Assembly: GCA_947034885.2 (NCBI GenBank)
Contig: OZ019759.1
Coordinates: 16,866,501-16,930,500, forward strand
DNA: 64,000 bases
Source of the DNA: Thuidium tamariscinum
Lineage: Eukaryota; Streptophyta; Bryopsida; Hypnales; Thuidiaceae
Direction of reading: 5' to 3'
Positions 36,430-46,986 of this stretch are shown in pieces (the first letter of the stretch is position 1; each line of letters begins with the position of its first letter). Under the pieces are notes generated by a model. The model was not told where the DNA came from, made no database searches, and was given only the letters and a program-made list of their open reading frames with translations. A program made the position numbers and the translations under genes.

Positions 36430-36895
36430 CATTAGCCTTGTTTTTGTGGGAGGTTCCTATTGGGAACTTCATTTAATTCTAAGACATATTTTGCTATTTT
36501 TTTAGAGAGTTTCCCATCAATAACCTCATTAAATTCAAAAATGCATTTTCTTTTAAGAGGTTCCCATCGGAAACCTCATTTAATTTAAAAACTCATTTCT
36601 TAATTATTTAGTAAAGGTTCTCATTAGGACCCTCATTTAATTCAAAAACATATTTGTCTTGAATCCCTTTTCTTTTTTAAAGGTTTCCCATTGAGAAATT
36701 CATTGAACTCAAAAACACAATTTTTTTAATGTGGTTCCCATTGGGAACCTCATTTATTTCAAAAACACAATTCCCTCATTTTTTTTGCGTGGTTTACAAT
36801 GCAAACCTCATTTCATAAAAAAACACAATTTCCCTCTTTTTGAAAAAAGGTTTGCATTGGGAACCTCATACAATCCAATAACTTGTTTTATTTTA
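36430..36895. repeat. eight-unit tandem array with hairpin core GGTTCCCATTGGGAACC
   Basis: Units start near 36,447, 36,510, 36,557, 36,615, 36,680, 36,731, 36,790 and 36,848, a period of about 50-65 bp. Each has GAGGTTCCCATTGGGAAC-like sequence followed by CTCATTTAATTCAAAAACAC. The best units (36,447 and 36,731) form a near-perfect hairpin with arms of about 8-10 bp. The unit at 36,790 has changed both arms compensatorily (GGTTTACAATGCAAACC-like). Confidence 0.8.
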
Positions 36896-37241
36896 TATAA
36901 TTTTTGGTTCTTGTTGTACATAACCTCATATACATTAAATTCTGTGATGCCATATTTGGAATACTCATTCAAAAGATGTTAAGCGATGTAACCTCACCTT
37001 TGGAATTCTTGGAAAAAAATTAAATGTTTAAGCTATTAGTAGTTGAAGTTAGGGGTCAACTTTAAATCAACCTCTACTTAAATAACTATTTAGAGATAAG
37101 AAAAGATTATTTTCTTTTGGGTGAAATCATAGATCAAATATTGAAAGATTCCTTAGTTATTGCTCACAAGATTGATGATATCATCATTTGGAACTTCAAG
37201 GGGCCTCCCCCCTATTCCTTCCATTAGTTGGTCCTTTTTTT

Positions 37242-37253
37242 GGGGGGGGGGGG
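37242..37253. repeat. homopolymer run of 12 G
   Basis: Twelve G residues preceded by a T run. Length is liable to sequencing error. Confidence 0.75.
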
Positions 37254-37579
37254 ATCTTGCTACTCAATTTCCTTCTCTGTCTAGCCTTTTGGCCCTTTTC
37301 TAACTTGGCCGCTTTGTATGTTGGATTCATCTTAATGCAATAGTTTTTCCATTTGTTCAAATATATATATTTTTTCAACTTCATTTCAAAAATTAATCAT
37401 TACAAAATCTAAATTCAAAGTGGAAAAATTATAGGATTTAAATATTCTGAAACGTAGCTATTGTATCTTGTATTATTATCCAACAATGTGTTATAATCTT
37501 ATTAAAATATCAAGGATTATTTTGAGTGTTCTTCTATTCTAATCCTTGCCTTAATCGTTTACAAATTAATATCAATCCT

Positions 37580-38625
37580 CTTCAGTTTTTAGAGATAGGA
37601 CGAGTTCTTATGCACTTTATCAATAATTATCACTTATGGAATTATGGATCGAGAGAGTATAAATAGGTATGCCACAACTATAGAATATTTCAACGTGATT
37701 ATAACATTTCCCCTATAATATAAGTGTGTATAACATAAGTGCACTAGAAATCTCTAATTATACAAAATTTCTATGATTTAGACATGTATACTATAAGTGA
37801 ATAGTCTTCTAGTCTTAGGGACTCACATTCTTAGGCTCATATAGTAGCATCCGTCATGAGTTTTAAGAAGGATTTTGGATGCAATAGATCTCCCATTTGT
37901 TCAAAAAAAACAAAAATTGTACAATGAATTGTAAAGTTCTTCATTTAATTCAATATTCAAAATTTATAACCATAATTAAAATATAACGTGTAGGATAATT
38001 ATTACAAATTTGAACCATTGAAACTAGCATTTTCAATTCTAGAATTGGACTACTAACAACTTAGTCTATGAAATCATTCAATATTCCTATCTACTTACCA
38101 TATTTTCCCAAAATGTTATACACTTCCAAATGGTTAAAAAATTCTCAAGTATATTATCAATTGCCTTTGAACATTGGTATAAAAAAGCACCACCATTTAC
38201 GGCAATTATTTTATACAAATGTGATTGTATGAAGTGCAACTTCTAGATTTTCATACATCACACGGCCCTCAAAAGAATTTCAACCAATTCAAATGTTAAT
38301 ATCAAGGCAATTTTCATGGTAGAAAAATTTGAAATTTCCTCCACAACTTTTCAAACTAGCATAATATAGGATCCTACAATTATATGTACCTAAATTCATT
38401 TTTTTGCTCAAAATCTACTACTTGTATTCAAAAGAGCAATTATGGATAAAACCAAATTCAAATCACTTAGAGGTTTAAAATTCATAGTTGGAGAGTGTTC
38501 ATTGAATTGCATTCAAAGATTTGCATTAGTTTGGCAAAAGTATAACTTCTTCTAATTGTTCACTCTTTTTGGCTCAAATGCTTTGAGCCTAAATGTTTAT
38601 TTTTAGTACAATGGGATTTTCCATT
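37580..38625 (-). repeat. older inverted repeat, right copy
   Basis: Partner of 32,095-33,490 in inverse orientation. Together they bracket protein E and the hairpin array. The segment near 38,200-38,400 also matches 50,740-50,960 directly. Confidence 0.6.
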
Positions 38626-39059
38626 TACTAAAAAATATATGTATAACTTCAATTTTTAATTTTTAATCTTGCAACATTGAAGTAGCATTTTGCTCAAGTG
38701 GCGTAGTATTGTCTACTCAATGCATAAATTTAGTGCAATTGTATTATTGCATTCTTTTAAGCATTTTAAATATCATTAAATTTATTGTGGTAGTCATTCA
38801 TAATTGACTTCTCACAAAACTCAAAATTCTTAAGTAAAAGTATGAAATATTTTATCGAGGATTGAAGGTTCACAATTTGTAAGGGAAAGAGCCAATAGGG
38901 CTTAACGATTAAGGGGTTGAAAATACCTTTCAATGTGTATTAAACGATAAAATCACTATGAAATAGCTATTGCTTCACTCAAATTCAAATGCTGCTTTTA
39001 ATATGAATGAATTGGGATATAATGTGGATAGTGGAGGAATCTCTCAAAACTTACTTGTC

Positions 39060-39390
39060 TAGCTAGTTTACTGACTGTCCCCGGGTTAGCTGGTCCTGTA
39101 AAGCAACCGCCTTTAAAGCGATCGCGCTTCACAAAATTTTGAAACCTTGAAAGTAAGGCGACCCTTGGTAAGGGGCGACCGCGGGTGCAAAAAGTGGCGT
39201 CCGACATACACTTTCCATTTAGGCGTGGTCGCCCCCTATGCAGCGTTTCGTTACCCGCAATCGCCTTGACCACCCGAGGTTGCCCTGCCCACTCAAGGTC
39301 ACCTCACACGTGGTCGCGTCCGGACCCGCACGCGCTTGGGGCGACTTTGGGTACTTAAGCAGTCTCCAGTACCCGCATTCGCCGTCTTGC
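39060..39390 (+). promoter_or_regulatory. GC-rich repeat-element promoter module, uninterrupted copy
   Basis: Contains GGGGCGACCGCGGGTGC, AGGCGTGGTCGCCCCC, GTTACCCGCAATCGCC, CACACGTGGTCGCGTCC, GGACCCGCACGCGCTTGGG, GACTTTGGGTACTTAAGC and ACCCGCATTCGCC in order. It aligns with 22,255-22,375 joined to 28,730-28,885, so it represents the module before hAT insertion. A plus-strand ORF starts about 155 bases downstream (39,540). Confidence 0.45.
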
Positions 39391-39539
39391 CTTGGCCTTG
39401 CGCATTGTCTTTTACCCGCCTTAGAGTGGCTGAATGCATGCCCGTGGGTCGGGGTCCTTTATTCAATTTAGGGAGGACTCTTTGTCATTTTGATCTATAA
39501 AATTCCTCAAAGCTAGGGTGAAGCTTTCGATTACACGCA

Positions 39540-40000
39540 ATGTCCAACCTAATAGAAGATAGCGACGTGAGGCACAAAAGTGTTTGGGATACAAATCCAA
39601 TATCCTCAGAAATGCCTAATCCCACAGAGGGTACCAGTACCTTGAGGCAAAAATCCCTTTGGGATTTGGATGATCCACAACACTTTCAAGTGCCTATATT
39701 TACAAGTGAAACAATAGGAAATGAAGCTTGAGTCAAGAAAAAGAAGTTCAAGTCTGCTCATGATAAGGATCCAACATATCCTCCTTCAAATTATACGAGG
39801 TGTGCCTTCAATGGTATGTTGGGAAAAGTGTACAATTTTTGGAGGCAAACTATTTGAGGGATCCTGGGATAGGCACTGAGAAGTTGGCGAGGGATTTGGA
39901 GGCCCCAATCTTAAGCAAGTGTTATGAATCAGAGGACTTCAAAGACGTGGACTTAACGTACAATTCCAGATTTTGTAATTGGATGACTAATACTATTTAG
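39540..40000 (+). pseudogene. unidentified repeat-borne ORF after GC-rich module
   Basis: ATG at 39,540, 63 codons to a TGA near 39,729. Reading on gives a basic V-K-K-K-K-F-K segment, then a one-base shift leads into the frame 39,800-40,000 (…L-E-A-N-Y-L-R-D…N-W-M-T-N-T-I). It contains a paired K-S-V-W-D / K-S-L-W-D motif about 27 residues apart. No family recognised. Placed like protein E relative to a GC-rich module but without clear similarity to it. Confidence 0.35.
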
Positions 40001-41550
40001 TCAGTAACTTTTAATACCAAGTGTGAGTGCCCTCATAACTCAAAAATTGTTCTTTTTGGATTTTATTAGTTTTGAGTGTAGTTTTATCTACAAAAAGATA
40101 AAAAAAGAGTGAATAACCACAATATAGATGTCACATACCAATATAGCAAAAGGTCCTAATGGGACATTTTCCTTCAAATGTAACCAAATCCTACATGTAG
40201 ATAGGATAAAAATCCAGAAATTGTACAAAATAAACATATATAGTAGAAAATGCCTAATTCTTTATACCTATTGTGCAGTGAGACGCAAAAGGGCTAACTC
40301 GGTCCAAGGGAATGATGTGAGAGTCCTAAGATTGATTTCCAAAGATAGGTTTCAGTTTCCCTATTCCATCGATGAAATAGTAGAAACCCCAAATGTTAGC
40401 TTGTAGGTGAAAGAAATTCAAATGGAGCGACGAAGGGCATCTATGACCTAAGTACGGTGATTTGAGGTGAAAATCATTCCAGGAGTCCAATGGCGCAATC
40501 GATTTGCCCAGATTCCCTTTTGGTTGAAAGATTCTCTAATTATCGGAAGCTAAAGGAGATATCAGGATTTGATTCTCCTTCTTTAGATGTGCAAAATGGA
40601 AATATAAATTTGCACATCTCTTGAAGAATTCCATGAGAGGTTTCTCAAAAAGTCTCGGTTTTTTCTGATCATCTAAAGATCTTTTTCCAAGCGGTCAACC
40701 ACAAAAATCCAGTATGGTAAATTCATGAAAATTACCTTGGATGCGGTAAAAATCTCACAAAAAATTAGTATAGTTTCTTTTATGTTCATAAAGCACCCCA
40801 ATAAGTTTCATGATTTTTTGATTGCAGGAGATGCCAAAATTAGCAACATCCTCTAAAACCGGTAATTTTAAAGTTAATTGTTGAGTTGACCAGCGTATCA
40901 GGAGCACACAACTTTGGAATAAAATAAATTTAGGGTCTTTTCTTACTCCCTTGAATCTACTTAGGAGCCTAGGCTAGTTAATTTTTACAAAAAGGTAAAC
41001 TCCAAAACTTGGGTTTTTATCCCATTTTGAGTTTCCAGTTGCTACTAGGATTCTTTGAGTTTTTGAGGTAAAAAAAGGGGGGAGAAGGTCATGTATACTA
41101 AAAATGGCCTTCTGAAGCCAATGGTGCAATCCGTTTGTAATTTGGAGTTAATCTCCAAAAGTTAGAAGTTAGAATCAGTGTAGAATTTTTTTTTTTTTAA
41201 ATGTTTTTTACCAGTTTAAACTAGTTTCCCATTAGGTAATTAGGGGGGGTGACCCTTGGCTTTGAGTATAGAAGGGCACTCATTTTCCTCTCTTCTCACC
41301 CCTTAAGTTCATTTTGAACCATTTTGTTTTCATTTGGGTCCATTTAGTTGGATTTTGGCCATTGAAGCCAAGTTGCCAAATTTCTTTGTTTTTGGAGCAT
41401 TTCAAGTTCCTCTTGTTGCTACTTTGTGAAGCTTTGAAGGACATTGGAGTCCCTTCAAACCTTCCTTGTTGTATTTTGCACTTGTTGGTAAGTTTTTGTC
41501 AAGTTTTTGTCAAGTTTCTTTCACTAGAATTGTTGTTTAATTAACTTGCC

Positions 41551-41597
<47 letters not shown>

Positions 41598-41598
41598 A
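41551..41598. repeat. (TTG)16 microsatellite
   Basis: Sixteen uninterrupted TTG units. Confidence 0.9.
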
Positions 41599-42775
41599 TT
41601 TGGAGTTTAAAGTTTTTGTACTAATCCTGGAGGTTCTTCCCTTGTGATCGGCGATGCTGCTTAGGGGAGTCCTTTAGCTTGTTATTCCTCTAACTTGTAC
41701 TAATTGTAGTAGTGTTTCATACCACTAACACTCACTTGTTGTCCTACAATAGTATTTTTGGTGTTGTTATTTGACCTCTAATTGTCCCTAGGCAACGGAG
41801 CTCTTGAAGAATTTGGTTAGAATTTCCTCCATATTTAAAAATATGGCAAAGCTTTAACTTCGTGTGTTTTGGGGTCTTAGAGTTTTTTGAGAATTTTACA
41901 AACTACGGCGAAGCTTTGGCTTTGCTACTTCCCAAAAGAAAACACTAATATTCTCACAAAAACTTCCTTTAGAATTAGAACAAATCTCCAACCTATGTGT
42001 TTTTTAACACATCAAGTTTAGTCTCCAAACATTTGTTTGGAAAAGTTGAGCTTAGCTTCTAGATTAGAACTAAACCCCTAATTAAAATTAGGAGAAATTG
42101 TGAAAGGTGGTGATTTTAGTCTATAAAAAAGAAGGGAGAAAATTGCGGAATCAAACTAGTTGGTACCAGGACAGCAAGGCTTGAACCTGGGCATCAATAG
42201 TAAGACTTGAGCTTGAGCAAGGCTTGAACCTAACTGAAAAGCTCAATTTCACTGGTAGCTCGATCTGACTGGGAGCTTGATTGACTGGTCTGGTTTGACC
42301 AAACTATTAAACTGAACGTGCGAACGACTGATCGTACTGAACAGAACGGAATGGAACGGAACTACGAACGAACTGTCTGGCTCTGTGCTGGACCGGTTTC
42401 TTATTTTTTTGGATTTCTTGAACTTTTGAAAACAGAGACTAGGAACTAGAATAGTTTAAACGAAAACAGTTAATTAAAAAGAGAGAAAGGTAGATAGAAG
42501 AGTGAAGAGACAAGTTGTAGGAGAGAAAAGGTTGGAGAAAATATTGCATAGAAATAGAATAGGAATAGAGACTCTTCACAATTGCCAAAAAACTTCCAAT
42601 AGAACATTGAAATAGACCAGAGTCTAGAACCTCTCATAGTGTGTTTTCAAATCTCTTCCAACTCAATAGTGTAGAATGCAAATGAAGGAGATGAAGAGTG
42701 CATTTGGAAGTTGAAGAGAAATTAGAAGTTGGATTAGGTGGAAATCCTTGGGAGTCATTTTGAACCAATAGAACT

Positions 42776-42878
42776 TAGATAAAATAATAATTGACTTGAA
42801 GAGTTGATAGAAGATCAATTATTGTTTAGATAAAATAATAATTGATTTGAAGAGTTGATAGAAGATCGATTATTATTT
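42776..42878. repeat. 51-bp tandem duplication
   Basis: Two units of TAGATAAAATAATAATTGA... differ at a few positions. No coding content. Confidence 0.85.
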
Positions 42879-43037
42879 AGATGCCAAGTCAACCATTTGA
42901 ATACAATAATGGAGGGGGAATAGTGTTGAAGAGAAAGAAGTAGAATAGAAAGAAAAAGTAGTTAAAAGTTTAAAATTTCAAATTTGTATTAAAAAGTCAC
43001 CTTCAAGCCGTGGGCAAAACTATCAAAGGTGTGAGGA

Positions 43038-43770
43038 AGATGGCTAATGATGGGGAATTTGAAGGATTGTACAACAATCTTCCTAACAATGTGAATCCCG
43101 AGGTATAAAATCAAATTCTCCTATTTCTTTTTGATGTCCTAAGTTTAGCATTTATACCATTAAACCGAACTTCAAACATGATTCAGAGGGTCTAGAGTAG
43201 GTTTTAGTCAAAGTTTATTATTTTATACTTGTAGATTAGGTCTAGAGGATTCCAAAAACATATAACACTTAGAAAACCGAGTTAAAACAACCAAGATATG
43301 AAAGAATGAAGTTTAGGGGTCAAAATGGATGAAAGTTAGATAAATCATCCAAAGTCAACCATATTAGAAAGTCAAATAGTAAATAGAGTTCAGAGCCCAA
43401 AAGTCAAATCTCAAGTAAAATTATAAGATAGATTAGTAGAAATCAATGGATGGAGTTTGATGAACCGATTAAGCGGTCAAACTTCATCCCTCCATAACTA
43501 TTGTTAGAAAGCTCGGATGAGGTCGAGTTCTATATTTTTAGAAATGGCATAATATGTTCTATCACTGAAAAATGATAAATCAAGACTGAATTCATTTAAA
43601 ATAAAAAACCACAGTGGCTTAGTTAGTTGAGATAAAAGGGTAAAACTTATAGTTATTTAAAATTTCTTATTGTTTTGTTTATTTTTCACACATAGGAGTT
43701 AGAAAAGATCCATTGCTTGGAAGGCACAATGGACAACCATTACAACACCCATAGATTAAAAACCATAAAA
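43038..43770 (+). CDS. possible two-exon mini-gene, unidentified
   Basis: An ATG near 43,038 opens 21 codons (M-A-N-D-G-E-F-E...N-P-E) up to a GTATAA donor near 43,100. A pyrimidine-rich tract ending CACATAG precedes 43,697, where a phase-0 continuation (E-L-E-K-I-H-C-L-E...) reaches a stop. The join is only consistent, not proven. No family recognised. Confidence 0.2.
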
Positions 43771-43835
43771 AGTTAAAAGAACCTAATTGTGTTTCCTTTT
43801 TACCAAGGGTGGGTAAAAAAGCGCTCACACCAAGA

Positions 43836-44262
43836 AATTGATGATAGAGTTCCGTGCACCAATGACAGGAGAAGTGGAAGATGAAGAGGTAAAGGAATTC
43901 CGTGCGAAGATGGAATGGTGGCATACTGCACCTAAGAGATTATCAAAGTCTAGATCGAGGGGTTTCAAGTGGAAAAATGACGTTGTAAAGGCTGCATTTG
44001 CAAGAGATGGTGGAGTGAGTATCATATGGATTCCACCCACGGCAAAGGTTGAGGCCCTTGGTGGTTTTTCTCGTGAAGGTCACCATGAAAAGGTGTGCAA
44101 GGTTTGAATTATAGATCTAGATACCATTCCACCAAATATTGCTCTTGCGGGAAAAATGCCAAAAACGAAGGACTTGCGTGATCAACGGGTGGAACGGTTC
44201 GTAGAGGCTTTGGCATGCCCCTTAAATCATGTAGGCTTAATTAAGTTTTTTGCCTTAAAGTC
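43836..44262 (+). pseudogene. transposon-type ORF interrupted by repeat copy D
   Basis: Open from about 43,836, with Glu-rich start, an E-W-W-H...K-R-L-S-K-S-R-S-R basic stretch and I-I-W-I-P-P-T. One stop lies near 44,105, after which the frame is open to the edge of copy D at about 44,268. No domain is certain. Position upstream of a CACTA transposase suggests it may be part of a CACTA gene set. Confidence 0.3.
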
Positions 44263-44264
44263 AA

Positions 44265-45854
44265 TTACCATGGAATTAGATCTGGCCCGAGGTCGACGAT
44301 GTTCTTCATCACCGGCGTGTCTCCAAGCAACCTCATATCCGTTGATATCCGTACCTGCGCGTTGGGACTTAACCTAGTATAGACCTGCATGTTGAGCAAA
44401 TCTAGAAGGCCTTTGCCAAGTTCCGGATTCAGTGACCCTACCAAGGGCCTCATCTCCTTCAGCACCCCCTCCATCTTGGCTTGGTAGTTCACTAGGATGG
44501 TGAGGAGCTTGGTCCCCGTGATGTGCCCCTCCCTCACCAATTGGGCGGTAAAGAGTTGAGCTCTTACCACCGCATCCGCCGGTTGAGCCACTAGTCCTTG
44601 CAGGTTGTGGACCAATGTGGTGGCCTCACTCACCTTGCCATTGGCGATGCTGAGATTGCTCTCCAACCAGTGTACTTGGTTTTGGAGTCCGTCATGTTCC
44701 GCCTCGGCTTTCACCCGAACTACTTCGACTACCTAGATCCGCTCTTCATCTTTCCGGATCCATTCCTGCAGGATCCGGAACTCCTGCTCCCACTTCCGGA
44801 TCTCTTCATCCTTCTTCCGTAGCACTTCTTGAGTCGGAAGACAGTCCAGGGCATCCGATATTGCGTCCTTCTCAATTCCGCCCAGCTTCATAGAGATCTG
44901 CTGGAGTAGTCCTTCAAGATTCTGGAAGTCCGTGTACCCCAGGATCGCGTGCTTGGTGATGACATCAAAGTGGTCCACCTTCTTCGGCCTCTCTTGAGAC
45001 AATCCGGGTCGATCCTCCGCCGAAACTCCCCTCTTATCCGGGGTGGTCACCTTCAGCTGTTCCGGCTTCCGATCCAGAACACCTAGAGCCTCTCCCTCCT
45101 TCTTGTGTTCCTCTTCCATCAGATCATCATCCGTCTCCTTCCGGTCTATATCCAATTCCGTTGTGAGGTCGTACTTCAAGATTTGAAGTCCGGTTTTGTA
45201 GACGAGCTACTCCGCGGCATTCAATACGTCCTTCTAGTGGTATAGATGGAACAAGTACATACTAATCGTATTGTACTTGGCCTTCTGAGCATGGTCGGTT
45301 AGTTTAGAAACTAACTATGAAATGACCATGGAACAATTCACGATTCGTTTCTTGAAGCACCCAAAAATGGTATTTGCCATCGTGACGGTCACTCGGGTAG
45401 GCTTTTTTGGATAGAGGATGGGAATCAAGAATTCCAGCATCCTCTTGTGCCAGTCGTTCTCGCAATTTGTAATGGCAAATCCGTCCTTTGAATGTGGCGG
45501 AATCCGGAACTTCCTGGTGCCAAACTTATCATTCCGAGTGGCCATCCCTAATTCGATTTTCTCAAAACCGTAAACTTCCGCCCACACCTTTGCCGACTAG
45601 ATGGTTGGTCTCCCTTTTACTGTCAACTGGTACTGATTTGGAACTCCCATAAGGAGTTCCTGAATCATCTTCTCACTCTTCATACTCCAAGGGCGTTGGA
45701 TCAGACCCTCGCACCCTAAAAACACTAGGTCATCCTCTAATTCCTTCCGATGTTGCGGATCGGAAGGGATGATTGACGATATGACCTTGGTGGTCACCAC
45801 CACCTTTTTTGGATTAGGGGAACTCGCCATCTCTCCGTCCGACTCTCTATCCAT
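44265..45854 (-). pseudogene. repeat-borne coiled-coil protein, copy D
   Basis: The minus-strand Met at 45,854 starts M-D-R-E-S-D-G-E-M-A-S-S. R-K-E-L-E-D-D-L-V-F-L-G-C, R-P-W-S-M-K-S-E-K-M-I and a stop at about 45,597 follow. Then come V-Y-G-F-E-K, P-H-S-K-D-G-F, R-M-L-E-F-L-I-P-I-L-Y and V-T-V-T-M-A-N-T-I-F-G, the block shared with copies A and C. A second open piece (45,179-44,733) and a third (44,714-44,265) are coiled coil with E-x-x-L-R-K-K-D-E-E-I-R-K-W. The ends differ from copy A, and K-F-I-N-L-S-G is reduced to N-I-V-D-L-G. At least three stops. Sequence up to about 46,336 is its leader. Confidence 0.6.
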
Positions 45855-46360
45855 TGGTGCGGTCAACACCGATCCTAAACTATACCCGGAATCGATCTTT
45901 ACACTCACCACTCTTTCACTCACTATACGCGCACTCCAATACCTACACACAAGCACACAATACTTCGCCAAATGGAAGTGGGAAATGAGGCGAGGCAGAG
46001 GGGTATTTATACCAGTCGGTACTTGTTGTTCCCAAATTCCAACGGAAAGTCGCAACGTTCCTGGACCGTTATGCTAGTTTTCATAGGTCGGCGGCGTAGA
46101 CTCGTAGGTGCCGTCCATCCGGAACTCATTCGGATCCGATCCGTCCAGGATCCGTTCCGCTCATTGTGAAGGTCTGTTCTGGACATTGAGAGTATCCGAT
46201 CTGGAAGTTCATGAATTTAATCCGGAAACTCATGAATCCTTCCAGTTGGATAAGCCTTTAGGCTATAAAAGACTCTAATTGTCTTTTATCCCTACAATTT
46301 AAACCTAAAAATTCTGAAAATTCGGACTAATCTACTAATTACGTTTCTATTTTATTGCCT

Positions 46361-46986
46361 TGATATTTTTAGACTGTGACAAAGGACTTAGACTAGAAGT
46401 GTGGGGCAAATTGAGACGCATATGTGATAGTCCCAATTTCAAGAAGAAGTCAGAGGCCATGAAGTATGCTAATTCCTATCAAAAAAATATAGGTAGGACA
46501 GGTCCCACTGGGAAAATTGGTATTCGTGAGTCTCTAAGGGAGATCTTATAGAGGTCACCAAACCTTGATGAGGTTCAAGCCGAGATGAATCGGGACAAGG
46601 GGTATGGAGGGAGAAGAAAGACAAAAGAAATGACTATTGAGGTCAAAGAGCCTCCATTCTATTTCCAAATTGACAAAGAGGGCAATGAGCATCGGTCGCC
46701 ATCATCCCAAGACTTGCAAGTAGAAGACGTCCACAATGTCTTAGAGAAAATAGGAATGAAGATGTAGAAAATAAAAGTGAATGTTGTGTCCCTGGAGACG
46801 ATGGAGCTAATTAAAAAATTGCAAGCTGATATTGACCTTCTAAAGTCAAAAATGCCTACTGTCGTAAATGAACCATGTACAAATAAAGTGCAATTGCAGA
46901 TTGTGTCCATCAATGGCAACACCCCCCGTATTGGCACTTCAAGCAATTGTGGATCAAGTAAGATGAATGTGCCGACAATGAATTAG
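46361..46986 (+). pseudogene. possible En/Spm Transposase_24-like fragment
   Basis: After a TTTTTAG acceptor-like site (46,371) the frame encodes V-W-G-K-L-R-R, K-K-K-S-E-A-M-K-Y-A-N-S-Y-Q-K-N and R-T-G-P-T-G-K-I-G. A stop follows near 46,550. The frame then continues through E-M-N-R-D-K-G-Y-G-G-R-R to 46,767, and a further piece is coiled coil (46,777-46,986). The S-E...N...K-N-x-G-x-T-G-P-x-G pattern recalls the plant Ptta/En/Spm accessory protein. This is a weak resemblance. Confidence 0.3.

Larger units (their letters stand above)
40001..43020. other. long non-coding stretch, possibly transposon-derived
   Basis: No supported gene. The phrase CCAATGG(C/T)GCAATC(C/G) occurs twice (40,489 and 41,119 areas), suggesting a diverged internal duplication. 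TATAGAAGGGCACTC at about 41,268 could be a TATA-like element. It also holds a (TTG)16 microsatellite at 41,551-41,598 and a 51-bp tandem duplication at 42,776-42,878. Confidence 0.4.

Noticed and set aside
36430..36895. CRISPR-like appearance of regularly spaced palindromic repeats
   Set aside because: Units are degenerate, spacers are similar to each other, and the genome is clearly eukaryotic. It is a hairpin tandem repeat.
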